A program made the translations under genes and the position numbers. The notes under the pieces were generated by a model. It ran no database searches. It was not told where the DNA came from and saw only the letters and a list, made by a program, of their open reading frames with translations. A stretch of 9,760 bases of DNA. Origin: Paracoccaceae bacterium (GTDB lineage Bacteria; Pseudomonadota; Alphaproteobacteria; Rhodobacterales; Rhodobacteraceae). Below are positions 1 to 6,949 of the stretch, one piece after another. The stretch is from assembly GCA_013214715.1 (NCBI GenBank), contig JABSSB010000104.1, positions 1 to 9,760 on the forward strand, in the 5' to 3' direction. How positions within the stretch are numbered: position 1 is the stretch's first letter; each line of letters begins with the position of its first letter.

Positions 1-1176
1 CAATTGATGGCGCGCTTCCTCCTGTCGCCGCTCCATCCGGCCGAAACGTATATGGCTGAGGTTTTTGACCCATTCGAAATAGGACACGGTCACACCGCCG
101 GCATTGGCATACATATCGGGGATGATCACCGTGCCGCGTTGGCGCAGAATATCATCTGCCCCCGCCGTGATCGGGCCATTGGCGGCTTCGATGATCAGCG
201 GCGCCTTGATCCGGTCGGCATTGAACAGGTTGATCACCCCTTCCAACGCCGCCGGGACCAGAATGTCGCAGGCCTCTTCCAGCACGGTGGGGCCGTTTTT
301 GACAAATTGGCCTTTGGGGAAGCCGTCGATGCCGCCATGTTTGACAATCCAGGCCCGCACCTCTTCGACATCCAGACCCGACGGATCGAAGAGCGCCCCG
401 TCGCGTTCGATGATTCCGGTGATGATGCAGCCATCTTCCTGAGACAGAAACTTGGCCGCGTGATAGCCCACATTTCCCAAGCCCTGCACGATCACGCGCT
501 TGCCATCCAGCTTGCCGGTCAGACCGGCCTTGGCCTTGTCTTCGGGGTGACGAAAAAACTCGCGCAGCGCATATTGGACGCCGCGCCCTGTCGCCTCAAC
601 CCGGCCGGAAATGCCGCCCTGATTCAATGGCTTGCCGGTGACGCAGGCGCGCGCGTTAATATCTGTCGTGTTCATGCGCGCATATTGATCGGCCATCCAG
701 GCCATCTCACGCTCCCCCGTGCCCATATCTGGGGCCGGCACGTTTTGGGATGGGTGGATCAGGTCGCGCTTGGCCAGTTCATAAGCAAAACGACGTGTAA
801 TCCGCTCCATCTCGTATTCGTCATAGTCCCGCGGATCGATGCGCAGCCCGCCTTTCGATCCGCCAAAGGGCGCTTCCACCAGCGCGCATTTATAGGTCAT
901 CAGCGCAGCCAGTGCCTCGACCTCGTCCTGATTGACGCCCATCGCATAGCGTATACCGCCTTTGACAGGCTCCATATGTTCGGAATGCACGGCGCGATAG
1001 CCGGTGAAGGTCTTGATCTCGCCCCGCAGACGCACACCGAACCGAACCGTGTAGGTGGCATTACAGACCCTGATTTTCTGCTCAAGCCCGGGAGACAGAT
1101 CCATCAGCGCCACGGCGCGATTGAACATCAGATCAACGCTTTCGCGAAAGCTTGGTTCGGTGGTGGGGTTGGTCAT
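1..1176 (-). CDS. gdhA: Glu/Leu/Phe/Val dehydrogenase, probably glutamate dehydrogenase (C-terminus outside window)
   Basis: Catalyses reversible oxidative deamination of glutamate to 2-oxoglutarate and ammonia with NAD(P), in the cytoplasm. The 392 residues visible carry the N-terminal substrate domain: PVKGGIRY with Lys72, the TYKCAL segment with Lys96, and EAPFGGSKGG with the catalytic Lys at 108. A dinucleotide-binding fold follows with VQGLGNVG (Gly232, Gly234, Gly237). These motifs fit glutamate rather than leucine or phenylalanine dehydrogenases. The ATG at 1176 is preceded by GGGAGGA about 5 bases upstream; an out-of-frame ATG at 1180 sits too close to this site. The frame stays open to base 1, so perhaps 80 residues are missing, judging from usual family length. 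It is transcribed divergently from the tad-type genes. The family call is firm; cofactor preference cannot be read here. Confidence 0.95.
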   Translation of the reverse strand, partial: MTNPTTEPSFRESVDLMFNRAVALMDLSPGLEQKIRVCNATYTVRFGVRLRGEIKTFTGYRAVHSEHMEPVKGGIRYAMGVNQDEVEALAALMTYKCALVEAPFGGSKGGLRIDPRDYDEYEMERITRRFAYELAKRDLIHPSQNVPAPDMGTGEREMAWMADQYARMNTTDINARACVTGKPLNQGGISGRVEATGRGVQYALREFFRHPEDKAKAGLTGKLDGKRVIVQGLGNVGYHAAKFLSQEDGCIITGIIERDGALFDPSGLDVEEVRAWIVKHGGIDGFPKGQFVKNGPTVLEEACDILVPAALEGVINLFNADRIKAPLIIEAANGPITAGADDILRQRGTVIIPDMYANAGGVTVSYFEWVKNLSHIRFGRMERRQEEARHQL

Positions 1177-1267
1177 GCATTCCTCCCATGCTGCCCTGCA
1201 GCGACTCAGCGTTATTGCAACCTTGAGACAAGAGTAATTGAAAAGGTTAAACAAATCAGGCTTTTCG

Positions 1268-1296
1268 AATGACAAACAGAAGACATTTTCTGTCAA
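1268..1296 (-). promoter_or_regulatory. Candidate promoter for the glutamate dehydrogenase gene, overlapping a palindrome
   Basis: On the minus strand a perfect TTGACA (1291-1296) is followed after 17 bases by GTCATT (1268-1273), a poor -10 match. A transcript from here would have a leader of roughly 85 bases before the ATG at 1176. An inverted repeat ACAGAA-N6-TTCTGT (1276-1293) overlaps the -35 box and spacer, where a repressor could act. The -35 and the repeat are seen; promoter function is inferred. Confidence 0.3.
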
Positions 1297-1358
1297 AAAC
1301 CCTGCCCCATTTCAGCCAAACTCCTCTTGTAGCCTTTGCACAAATTCTGAAGGCTCGA

Positions 1359-1386
1359 CCGCGCCGCCTCCGGCGCGGCAGGAGGG
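1359..1386 (+). promoter_or_regulatory. GC-rich hairpin directly before the ribosome binding site of the TadG-like gene
   Basis: CCGCGCCG (1359-1366) and CGGCGCGG (1371-1378) form a perfect 8-bp stem with a CCTC loop. The Shine-Dalgarno GGAGGGG begins at 1381 and the ATG is at 1392. This ribosome site decides the start: the frame stays open for another 41 codons upstream, but no equally good site is seen there. CCTCC (1367-1371) is complementary to GGAGG (1381-1385), so the loop side could also mask the ribosome site in an alternative fold. There is no U-tract, so it is not a typical terminator. Confidence 0.4.
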
Positions 1387-1391
1387 GTGTT

Positions 1392-3098
1392 ATGAGACAA
1401 GTCTTTTTGAATACGCGCGCGATACGCGACGAACGCGGCTCGCTATCACTGTTCAACATCATCATGTACATCCTGATGCTGGCCGCTATCGGCTTTGGCT
1501 GGGACGTGATGCGGGTCGAATATGAACGCGCGGCCCTGCAATATAATCTGGACAATGCCGCTTTGGCCGCTGCCGACCTCGATCAGTTGGACACGCCTGC
1601 AACTGTGGTGGTCAATTACATGACTGCCGCCGGGTTGGGCGATTATGTCAGCGCCGATGACGTCATTGCAGACACCACCAACATCAACTCCAAGACGGTG
1701 TATGTTGCGGCCGAGCGGTCGTTCAACAGCCTCTTTGCCGGCACGGTGTTTGAACTGACGGATATGACCTCCATCGACATTCCGGCAGTCAGCGAAGCCA
1801 AGGAAAGCGTTGAAGATCTGGAAATCACACTGGTGCTGGACACCTCCGGGTCTATGGATGAGGACACGACCTATATTGACGACAACGGCGCTACACGGAC
1901 GCGGTCAAAGCTGGCCAGCCTGAAGGTGGCGGCCAAGGATTTCGTGTCTGACATGGTCGCAAAGACCGAAGATGGCAAACTCTCCATCAGCATCGTGCCC
2001 TATGCGCAGCAGGTCAGCATGCCGCAAGAGGTCTTTGACCTGCTGCCCCATAGCAACGAACATAGCTATTCGCGCTGCATCAATTTCAGGACCTCCGACT
2101 ACCAGCGCTATGGGCTGATCCTTGATGGCAGCCGCACCTATGATCAGACCTATTTCTTCGATGATCGCTCGGAATACTGGGTCAATGACGATGATCGCAG
2201 CCACGGCTATTCCGATGGCCGCTACAGAAACCCGGACTCGCTGGTCTACAGCTATAACTGCCAGAACGAGACTTGGCGCGATGCAATGCTTTTCCAAAAA
2301 GACGAAGAGACACTGCACGATTATATCGATGCGTTGGGGGCTGATGGCTGGACCTCGATTGACGTTGGCGTCGTCTGGGGGGCGGCCACGCTGCATGAAG
2401 ATTTCAACGCAATCATCAACCCGCTTGCGACCCCAGCTTCAGATGGCAACAGCTATGTTCCGGCCGAATTCTCTGATCGCCCGCTGGACAGAAACGTACG
2501 CGACAGCATCAAGGTGCTTGTGGTGATGACCGACGGCCAAAACACCACGCTGCGCGAAATCAAGAACAATTTCCGCCTCGATAACACGGAAACCGGGATC
2601 TACTGGCACGAAGAAGACCAAGTCTATTCTCAGTGGAGCGACACCGATAACTCCTACGGCTACTATGAAAAGCGTTTCACCAGTCCCTCTGACTTCTTCG
2701 AAACCAATTCCTCGGAGCCGTATAAAGGGGATGAATCGATCCAGCTCAGCTTTGCTGAACTGGTGGCCAAGGCCCCAACAGAACACATTCGCACGAGGTT
2801 TTATGCCGCGATCCCCGATTTGGAAAACACCAATCCACGCAACAATTATGGACAGAGAGCCAAAGACACGCGCACGCTCGATGCCTGTGCCGCAGTCAAA
2901 TCGGCTGGTATCCAGGTCTATACAATTGCCTTTGAAGCCGGTGCGGATGGCGAGGCCGTTCTGGACCTTGATCCGACGACCGGACGTGGCTGCGCAAGCT
3001 CACAGTCACATTTCTTCGATGCACAAGGCGGGCAAGGTCTGGAAAACGCCTTCAACGCCATTGCAACATCGATCAGTCAGCTAAGGCTGACGCAATGA
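1392..3098 (+). CDS. TadG-like protein with pseudopilin-type N-terminus and von Willebrand factor A domain
   Basis: 568 residues. A basic start with DERGSLSLFN leads into one membrane helix (about 20-38), as in TadG proteins of tight-adherence (Flp) pilus systems; the rest should lie outside the cytoplasm. A VWA domain follows from about 145: the metal site DTSGS (Asp150, Ser152, Ser154), a probable metal-site Thr in GWTSID (321), and VVMTDGQ (Asp381). Long inserts rich in Tyr, Asp, Arg and Ser break the domain (about 220-300 and 400-445). Four cysteines (229, 290, 499, 534) could form disulfides. Unlike the two TadE-like proteins downstream, it has no Glu at the +5 position after the Gly of the prepilin-like motif, so processing as a pseudopilin is doubtful. 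The start is chosen by GGAGGGG at 1381. Its stop overlaps the next start (ATGA). Exact role in pilus or envelope assembly is inferred. Confidence 0.88.
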   Translation: MRQVFLNTRAIRDERGSLSLFNIIMYILMLAAIGFGWDVMRVEYERAALQYNLDNAALAAADLDQLDTPATVVVNYMTAAGLGDYVSADDVIADTTNINSKTVYVAAERSFNSLFAGTVFELTDMTSIDIPAVSEAKESVEDLEITLVLDTSGSMDEDTTYIDDNGATRTRSKLASLKVAAKDFVSDMVAKTEDGKLSISIVPYAQQVSMPQEVFDLLPHSNEHSYSRCINFRTSDYQRYGLILDGSRTYDQTYFFDDRSEYWVNDDDRSHGYSDGRYRNPDSLVYSYNCQNETWRDAMLFQKDEETLHDYIDALGADGWTSIDVGVVWGAATLHEDFNAIINPLATPASDGNSYVPAEFSDRPLDRNVRDSIKVLVVMTDGQNTTLREIKNNFRLDNTETGIYWHEEDQVYSQWSDTDNSYGYYEKRFTSPSDFFETNSSEPYKGDESIQLSFAELVAKAPTEHIRTRFYAAIPDLENTNPRNNYGQRAKDTRTLDACAAVKSAGIQVYTIAFEAGADGEAVLDLDPTTGRGCASSQSHFFDAQGGQGLENAFNAIATSISQLRLTQ

Positions 3099-3628
3099 TA
3101 CGCCGCGGACTGCGCCTATTCCGCCGCGATGACGAAGGCGGTGTGAACTCGATCGAATTTGCGATCCTGTTTCCACTGTTTCTGTTCTTCCTCGTGGCCG
3201 CCCTCGAAATCTCATGGCTGGCAGTGCGTGTGGCCATGTTCGAACGCGGCGTGGATTTCGCGATACGCGAAATACGCCTCTCGACGGGAACGGCGCCCAA
3301 CTATGCAGAGGTCAAGACACTGATTTGCGAACAGGCAAAATCGATCGAAAACTGTTCGGACCATCTGCGGCTTGAGATGATCAATGTCGATCCGCGTAAC
3401 TGGAACGGCGTTCTGGCCGACGCAACCTGCAGCGACCAGTCCGAAGAGATCAACCCGCCCGACCCTTTGTCGGTTGGGATCGAAAATGAGCTGATGATCA
3501 TGCGCGCCTGCGCCCGGCTTTTGCCCTTGGTACCTGCGATGGGGATCGCGCAGTTCTTCAATCTTGGCGCAGATGACCGGTTCCAAGTCTATTCGCTCAA
3601 TGCCTTTGTTCAGGAACCCACATCATGA
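3095..3628 (+). CDS. TadE-like pseudopilin (first copy)
   Basis: 177 residues. A short basic leader ending in DDEGG is followed by VNSIEFAILFP, with Glu21 at +5 if a TadV/CpaA-type prepilin peptidase cuts after Gly16. This is the arrangement in TadE/TadF minor pseudopilins. One membrane helix spans about 20-43; the rest is a small extracytoplasmic domain with several cysteines. Known TadE and TadF proteins assist assembly of Flp pili; that this protein does so is inferred. Its start overlaps the TadG-like stop by ATGA, with only a weak AAGG before it, so translation is probably coupled. No tad ATPase, secretin or Flp pilin gene is visible nearby. Confidence 0.85.
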   Translation: MIRRGLRLFRRDDEGGVNSIEFAILFPLFLFFLVAALEISWLAVRVAMFERGVDFAIREIRLSTGTAPNYAEVKTLICEQAKSIENCSDHLRLEMINVDPRNWNGVLADATCSDQSEEINPPDPLSVGIENELMIMRACARLLPLVPAMGIAQFFNLGADDRFQVYSLNAFVQEPTS

Positions 3629-4248
3629 CCGATGCGCTTACTCTCGTTCGCCGCGCATTGCAGCTTCTGCGTCGGGACGAACGCGGTGCGGCGGTGACCT
3701 TGGAATACATCCTGTTTCTGCCGGTTCTGCTGTTCACCCTGACCGGCGGGTATTTTCTGTTCGACGCCTATCGCGAGCGCATGCTGGCGCAGAAAGCGGC
3801 CTTCACGCTCAGTGACCTCGTCTCGCGAGAGACCATGGAGGTGACGAACGAATATTTAGACAGCATGTATACGCTGATGGATTACATCACCCGCACCGCC
3901 CGCCCCGAAGGCATGCGGATGGATGTGGTGCAATGGGATGCCGAAACATCCAGCTTTTCGTTGACATGCACGGTGACGCGCGGCAGCGGGCTGGACCCGC
4001 TGACCAATGCCGATGTCGAGGATTATGACGAACGCCTGCCGGCGCTGGCCGATGCGGAATCTCTTGTGATCATCAACACACGCTTTCGCTACACGCTGGT
4101 CGATTATCTGTTGAACCAGGAACTTGTGCTCAAAGACTTTGTTTTCGTGCGGCCGCGCTTTGCGCCGACTGTAACCTGCGACTCAAACGCCAACGAATTA
4201 GCGAATGAAGGCGGAACCGATTCCAGTGCCGAAGGCGCTGAATTCTGA
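3625..4248 (+). CDS. TadE-like pseudopilin (second copy)
   Basis: 207 residues. The N-terminus LRRDERGAAVTLEYILFLP contains the Glu-Tyr pair typical of Flp-type prepilin signals (Glu27), followed by a hydrophobic helix to about residue 45. A periplasmic domain follows with two cysteines, in LTCTV and VTCDS, and an acidic, low-complexity C-terminal tail. It overlaps the first TadE-like gene by ATGA, with AGGA about 10 bases upstream, making a three-gene coupled unit. It shares little sequence with its neighbour beyond the N-terminal motif, so the pair may serve as TadE- and TadF-type partners. That pairing is inferred. It ends 21 bases before a convergent gene. Confidence 0.85.
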   Translation: MTDALTLVRRALQLLRRDERGAAVTLEYILFLPVLLFTLTGGYFLFDAYRERMLAQKAAFTLSDLVSRETMEVTNEYLDSMYTLMDYITRTARPEGMRMDVVQWDAETSSFSLTCTVTRGSGLDPLTNADVEDYDERLPALADAESLVIINTRFRYTLVDYLLNQELVLKDFVFVRPRFAPTVTCDSNANELANEGGTDSSAEGAEF

Positions 4249-4258
4249 CAAGCCACCG

Positions 4259-4286
4259 CAGGGCGCAACTTATGCGTCCCGCCCTG
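4259..4286. terminator. Possible bidirectional hairpin between convergent genes
   Basis: CAGGGCG (4259-4265) pairs with CGCCCTG (4280-4286) around a 14-base loop. It lies just after the second TadE-like stop and overlaps the last codons of the convergent gene. There is no T-run on either side, so intrinsic termination is doubtful. Confidence 0.25.
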
Positions 4287-4761
4287 CCCCGTCGCGCTCG
4301 AAAAGCTGCGCTGCGATAATTTCAGACATGAACTTCGTCTGCGAGGCAGCCGTCACCCCGCCAATCGCGACTCGCTTGCCAAACCGCCACCAAAGCCCCG
4401 GCTCCCAGGCTTTGGCCATGGGGTCGCTGCCATGGATGAGAAAACCGTTCGAGGGTTTGAAGGCAAACATACCGCGTTCGACTTGACGGATCTGGTCCAT
4501 CGCAATCACGACCTGGCCTGTATTGTCGCGTAACCCGTCACGAGTGAGTTCAAGCCAGTTCGCCGTCGCCCGGCGCAGCCGATCCGCCAACCACAAAGAC
4601 CCCGCGCCCATCGCTATGAGGAAAATCTGCCAGCCCAGCGTCGGCGGTGTGCTGATCGCGACCCACAGCAACAAAAGACCGAGGCTGGCCATCAGGCTTA
4701 CCGCCAGCCACCGTCGCGGCGCCGAGGCGCGCACAATGGCCAATACTTCACTGTCCTGCAT
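4270..4761 (-). CDS. Conserved-type hypothetical membrane protein, two helices and a cytoplasmic domain
   Basis: 163 residues from the ATG at 4761; an in-frame ATG five codons earlier (4776) is also possible. I prefer 4761 because AGGG lies about 7 bases before it, though neither start has a strong ribosome site. Two hydrophobic segments (about 18-37 and 44-60) form a hairpin in the membrane. The remaining 100 residues contain a beta-rich stretch (LELTRDGLRD, then IRQVERGMFAFKPSNGFLI), resembling small bacterial PH-like domains. The pattern FKPSNGFL and PGLWWRFG looks like a short conserved protein I associate with Rhodobacterales; this is recollection, not a search. Function is unknown. It lies upstream of nothing on its own strand and converges on the tad trio. 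Confidence 0.75.
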   Translation of the reverse strand: MQDSEVLAIVRASAPRRWLAVSLMASLGLLLLWVAISTPPTLGWQIFLIAMGAGSLWLADRLRRATANWLELTRDGLRDNTGQVVIAMDQIRQVERGMFAFKPSNGFLIHGSDPMAKAWEPGLWWRFGKRVAIGGVTAASQTKFMSEIIAAQLFERDGAGRDA

Positions 4762-4811
4762 TCCCTGCCCTTTCATCGCATCCGCCGTTCAGGTGACCTG
4801 TTTTACCCGGA

Positions 4812-4832
4812 ATCGCAATGGGCAGTTGCGAT
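4812..4832 (-). terminator. Hairpin after the 3-hydroxyisobutyrate dehydrogenase family gene
   Basis: ATCGCAA (4812-4818) and TTGCGAT (4826-4832) form a perfect 7-bp stem with a 7-base loop, starting 15 bases past the stop at 4847 on the minus strand. The following bases lack a clear T-run, so it may act with Rho or only as an mRNA end stabiliser. Confidence 0.35.
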
Positions 4833-4846
4833 GGGGCTGGCCTTTG

Positions 4847-5794
4847 TTACCCCCGCGTGACACGCACCTCGGCTCCAGGCTCTTCCGGTTCATCATCAAC
4901 CATCTCCGCCGGAAACCCCGGCGCGCGCACATCAAGCCCCGTCGCGCCTTCCAGGCGCTTGATCACATTCGGAGACAGCTCCCGCGCCCCGAACCGGGCG
5001 ATCCCATCGGCAAAGATCGAGATCAGAAGCGGGTTCAACTCCAACGGGACACCCGCGCGATCGGCCACCTCTTGAAACAGGCCGATATCCTTGGCCACCA
5101 GATCCATCGTGAACGAGATATCGCGCGACCCGTTCAGGATCACCTGGCTTTCTGTCTCATGCACGAAGGATGTCCCCGATGAAATCCGTATGGCTTCATA
5201 AGCGACACCCAGATCCATGCCCGCGCCTTTGCAAACGGTCAGCGCTTCGGCGCAGCTGACAAGATTGGCCGTGGCCAGGAAATTTGTCACCACCTTCAAA
5301 ACCGAGGCCGAGCCCAAATCACCCGTATGCAAAATCTGTCGCCCCATCACGGTCAAAATCGGCAGAATACGGTCGAATGTCGCCCGATCACAGCCCGCAA
5401 AGATCGAGATATTGCCCGTATCCGCCCGATGGCACCCGCCCGAGACAGGGCAATCTACCGCAGCGCCACCGCGTCCGATCACATCGGCGCCAAGGCGTTT
5501 GACTTCAGCTTCATCCGTGGTGGACATCTCCATCCAGATCTTGCCCGCACAGACCTCGGGCAGCATCTGCTGCATCACGGCGTCCGACGCGGCAGGACTG
5601 GGTAGACATGTGATCACAGCCTCGCAGTCCCGCATCATCGCCGCCGGATCGCCCCCGTCCTGCGCCCCTTGCCCCACAAAACGCGCCACCAGATCCGCGT
5701 TCAGATCATGCACCTGCAATTTGATCCCGTTCCGCAATAGACTCCCGGCCAGTTTGCCCCCGACATTGCCCAGCCCGATAAACCCGATTTTCAT
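4847..5794 (-). CDS. NAD(P)-dependent 3-hydroxyisobutyrate dehydrogenase family oxidoreductase
   Basis: 315 residues, a cytoplasmic beta-hydroxyacid dehydrogenase. The N-terminus MKIGFIGLGNVGGKLAGSL is the Rossmann motif GLGNVG (7-12). DCPVSGG (114-120) is the family substrate loop, KVVTN carries the conserved catalytic Lys167 and Asn171, and AKDIGLF (Lys235) is the C-terminal helix motif. The family reduces or oxidises small beta-hydroxyacids such as 3-hydroxyisobutyrate or tartronate semialdehyde; the substrate here is not readable, and the loop reads CHRADTG where typical members have a GVxGAxxG-like run. The ATG at 5794 is chosen because the Rossmann strand begins there and GGGAGAGGG precedes it; the frame is open for 22 more codons upstream without family features. 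An acidic proline-rich tail (about 290-315) extends past the usual end. Confidence 0.88.
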   Translation of the reverse strand: MKIGFIGLGNVGGKLAGSLLRNGIKLQVHDLNADLVARFVGQGAQDGGDPAAMMRDCEAVITCLPSPAASDAVMQQMLPEVCAGKIWMEMSTTDEAEVKRLGADVIGRGGAAVDCPVSGGCHRADTGNISIFAGCDRATFDRILPILTVMGRQILHTGDLGSASVLKVVTNFLATANLVSCAEALTVCKGAGMDLGVAYEAIRISSGTSFVHETESQVILNGSRDISFTMDLVAKDIGLFQEVADRAGVPLELNPLLISIFADGIARFGARELSPNVIKRLEGATGLDVRAPGFPAEMVDDEPEEPGAEVRVTRG

Positions 5795-5846
5795 GCCCTC
5801 TCCCTTCGGTGCCTTGCGTGTTTGTGACAGGCTGAGATGCCAGCGG

Positions 5847-5858
5847 GAGACCTGTCTC
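5847..5858. promoter_or_regulatory. Palindrome upstream of the dehydrogenase gene, possible operator
   Basis: GAGAC-CT-GTCTC is a perfect 5+5 palindrome lying 53-64 bases before the start at 5794. It overlaps a TTGAGA-like -35 candidate on the minus strand, but no good -10 follows. A second nested pairing (GACAG 5826-5830 with CTGTC 5852-5856, GCTG 5831-5834 with CAGC 5841-5844) covers the same stretch, so it could instead be leader RNA structure. Confidence 0.22.
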
Positions 5859-5876
5859 AATCAAAAACGACCTTGA

Positions 5877-5901
5877 GGCCGATGCGCGACACGCATCAGC
5901 C
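5877..5901 (-). terminator. Hairpin followed by a short T-run, possible terminator of the metallo-hydrolase gene
   Basis: GGC-C-GATGCG (5877-5886), loop CGACA, then CGCATC-A-GCC (5892-5901) gives 9 base pairs with one mismatch. On the minus strand a TTTTT run occurs about 10 bases later (around 5863-5867), rather far for a textbook terminator. Confidence 0.35.
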
Positions 5902-5903
5902 AG

Positions 5904-5935
5904 CCCCCGTATTTCTTCTGTTGGAAAATACCCGC
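5904..5935. repeat. AT-rich hairpin motif resembling an intergenic element of Rhodobacterales
   Basis: GTATTT (5909-5914) and AAATAC (5926-5931) are inverted around an 11-base spacer containing CTTCTG, set between C-rich flanks. I recall motifs of the type GTATTT...GAAGAA lying after genes in Rhodobacter and roseobacter genomes. Only one copy is in this window, so repeat status rests on recollection. Confidence 0.3.
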
Positions 5936-5959
5936 GCCGCAGGCCCTGCCCGGCCCAAA

Positions 5960-5995
5960 CCCGGGCGGTCCCGCCTCAGCGGGACTTGCCCCGGG
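5960..5995 (-). terminator. Large GC hairpin 15 bases after the metallo-hydrolase stop
   Basis: GTCCCGC (5968-5974), loop CTCA, GCGGGAC (5979-5985) is a perfect 7-bp stem. It is extended by CCCGGG (5960-5965) pairing with CCCGGG (5990-5995) across a small internal loop. The position, directly after the stop at 6011 on the minus strand, suggests transcript ending or protection of the 3' end. No T-run follows. Confidence 0.45.
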
Positions 5996-6010
5996 CGGGA
6001 GGCTGCAGCC

Positions 6011-6949
6011 TCAGCCGAATTGCCACAGCATCGGTTCAAACCGATAGCCGTCGCCTTCGGCCACCAGATGGCCGAGACCGGGAAAGCCGATATGCGCCCC
6101 GGCAATCGGCACCGCATCGCTGGAGACCATGTCAAAGACCCGCATCCGCGTCTGCCGCGCCATGTCCTGATCGGTGTCAAAACCGATGGTCACTGCCGGC
6201 ATGGCAAATTGGACCGGCGGCACATGCACCACATCTCCTGCGATCAAAAGCTGCGCGCCATTGCTCTCCAACATCAGGCCCGAATGCCCCATGGTATGAC
6301 CCGGCAGATGCATCAGCGTCAGGCCAGGCGCGATCTCGGCACCGTCTTCAACACTCTGCACCTTGTCGCCAAAGGCCGCCACTGCGCCGCGGGCCATATC
6401 GAAAAAGCCCTGGAACTCGGCCGGGGCGGCGGCTTTGAACTCGTCATTGTTCCAAAAATCGATATCCGCCGGATGCACCATCAACCCGGCTTCGGAAAAC
6501 GGATTGCCTGCCTCGGTCAGGATGCCGCCGATATGGTCAGGATGCAGATGCGTGGCAAAGACCGTGTCGATGCTGGCCGGATCGATCCCATGGGCCGACA
6601 GGCTTTCCGACAACTGCCCCAGCGTCGGCCCAAAAGCCGCGCCCGTGCCTGCATCAACCAACACGCGCCGATCACCTGTTTCGATCAGAAACGCATTCAC
6701 CCCGGTTGGATGCGCCGGGCCGGACAGAAAAGCCGTTTGCAATTGCGCGGCAAACTCTTCGGGTGTGATCCCGAACATCGCGCTGGCCTCGATGGGAAGA
6801 AACCCGTCCAGCAACGCTGTGATTTTGATATCGCCAATCGTAAAGCTTTGCGCGCCAGACAGGCTTTGCGCATTCAGCTGCACCACCTGCAACCCTGTCG
6901 TCGCCGCCAGCGCGGCCGATGCTGATTTCAGAAACTCTCTGCGATCCAT
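6011..6949 (-). CDS. Tat-exported metallo-beta-lactamase-fold hydrolase
   Basis: 312 residues. MDRREFLKSASAALAAT is a twin-arginine signal (Arg3-Arg4, Phe6, Leu7, Lys8 and a weakly hydrophobic stretch), with possible cleavage near LNA-QS (about 28). The product is therefore expected in the periplasm, folded with its metals. The metal ligands are all visible: HLHPDH (His134, His136, Asp138, His139), PGHT (His218), AGDV (Asp239) and GAHIG (His286). The layout and the GVNAFLIETG and VDAGTG strands resemble the methyl parathion hydrolase and lactonase-like branch rather than beta-lactamases; the substrate is unknown. GGAGAAGG precedes the ATG at 6949. The dehydrogenase gene lies 216 bases downstream on the same strand, separated by several hairpins, so a shared operon is doubtful. 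A weak TTGAGT-N16-TACTCT (6990-7017, minus) may be its promoter. Confidence 0.9.
   Translation of the reverse strand: MDRREFLKSASAALAATTGLQVVQLNAQSLSGAQSFTIGDIKITALLDGFLPIEASAMFGITPEEFAAQLQTAFLSGPAHPTGVNAFLIETGDRRVLVDAGTGAAFGPTLGQLSESLSAHGIDPASIDTVFATHLHPDHIGGILTEAGNPFSEAGLMVHPADIDFWNNDEFKAAAPAEFQGFFDMARGAVAAFGDKVQSVEDGAEIAPGLTLMHLPGHTMGHSGLMLESNGAQLLIAGDVVHVPPVQFAMPAVTIGFDTDQDMARQTRMRVFDMVSSDAVPIAGAHIGFPGLGHLVAEGDGYRFEPMLWQFG

Noticed and set aside
4..1272. A 422-codon plus-strand ORF at the left end
   Set aside because: It lies antisense to the glutamate dehydrogenase, whose motifs are unmistakable. The ORF has no recognisable domain and reflects GC-rich codon bias.
1269..1391. N-terminal extension of the TadG-like protein (41 codons)
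   Set aside because: The added residues are basic and include a run encoded by the GC hairpin, and there is no strong ribosome site at 1269. GGAGGGG before 1392 fits the start much better.
5795..5860. 22-codon upstream extension of the dehydrogenase
   Set aside because: The Rossmann strand starts at the ATG at 5794, which has its own ribosome site. The extension contains that ribosome site and has no family features.
5837..6925. A 362-codon plus-strand ORF
   Set aside because: It is antisense to the metallo-hydrolase, reads as low-complexity Arg/His/Gln-rich protein and has no domain.
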